A stretch of 64,000 nt of DNA from Bradyrhizobium sp. 186 (GTDB taxonomy: Bacteria; Pseudomonadota; Alphaproteobacteria; Rhizobiales; Xanthobacteraceae): NCBI RefSeq assembly GCF_023101685.1, contig NZ_CP082164.1, positions 4,774,001 through 4,838,000 of the forward strand, written 5' to 3'. Made by a program: the position numbers and the translations under genes. Under the pieces are notes generated by a model, which searched no databases, was not told the origin of the DNA, and worked only from the letters and a program-made list of their open reading frames with translations. This document shows, piece by piece, positions 63,962-64,000 of the stretch (its first letter is position 1; every line of letters begins with the position of its first letter).

Positions 63962-64000
63962 TCACCGCGCCGGGAAATTGAGCGCATAGTCGCGGTCGTC
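63962..64000 (-). CDS. C-terminal end of the gene upstream of the ABC permeases
   Basis: Only the last 12 codons are inside the window (DDRDYALNFPAR and a TGA). The stop is one base from the start of the permease gene, so it is part of the same operon. It is too short to identify. Confidence 0.4.
   Translation of the reverse strand, partial: DDRDYALNFPAR

Noticed and set aside
1..64000. CRISPR arrays, rRNA and tRNA genes
   Set aside because: No regularly spaced repeats, no rRNA-like segments and no convincing cloverleaf with CCA-adjacent acceptor stem were seen on either strand by eye.

Overview
The window looks like chromosomal DNA of a Bradyrhizobium-type alphaproteobacterium. The evidence is high GC, the gene order lptF-lptG-lptD-surA-pdxA-rsmA, the pgsA-hda-ppk-ppx block divergent from purM-purN, an rnd gene, and Bradyrhizobium-style small proteins and short fold-back repeats. 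I read this from recognised families only; no database search was possible.

Bases 1 to about 21,700 are an accessory region full of mobile DNA. It opens with a cut-off small gene and a 409-bp direct repeat whose second copy lies 8.1 kb downstream. Next come an MHYT-PAS-GGDEF-EAL cyclic-di-GMP protein and a stretch of gene relics. An SRAP (HMCES/YedK-like) gene is split by a complete IS3-family element with 3-bp target duplications. A cluster of very short proteins and a TrpF-like protein follow. Two nested structures come after that. An IS91-type element has a frameshifted tyrosine recombinase gene that is interrupted by a 2.56-kb serine-recombinase element (element A). A group II intron has an RT gene interrupted by a related 2.75-kb serine-recombinase element (element B). 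The two RT halves around element B appear to belong to different intron RT classes. A secreted phosphoesterase gene lies between the two structures.

Bases 21,700 to 34,000 are mostly core genome: an alcohol dehydrogenase, rsmA, pdxA, a SurA-like chaperone, lptD, lptG and lptF on the minus strand, then pepA, holC and a lipoprotein on the plus strand. Bases 34,000 to 39,800 form a catabolic-looking cluster: a LysR regulator with a palindromic T-N11-A site, an aconitase/LeuCD-like dehydratase pair, a 2-hydroxycarboxylate transporter, and a Tat-exported dehalogenase-like hydrolase. A 61-bp relic of a second transporter gene follows.

Bases 39,900 to 59,000 hold housekeeping genes: an ABC-F ATPase, ndk, a TerC-family protein, ppx, ppk, hda, pgsA, purM, purN, a cold-shock protein, an outer-membrane barrel, a LysR gene beside a GNAT/pseudo-isochorismatase cluster, an aminotransferase and rnd. 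The last 5 kb carries a MATE exporter behind a promoter with two palindromic operators, and a UgpBEA/MalEFG-like sugar ABC transporter that runs off the end of the window.

The most unusual feature is the pair of three-ORF serine-recombinase elements. Both sit inside genes of other mobile elements, their ends are alike, and one has flanks that do not match each other.
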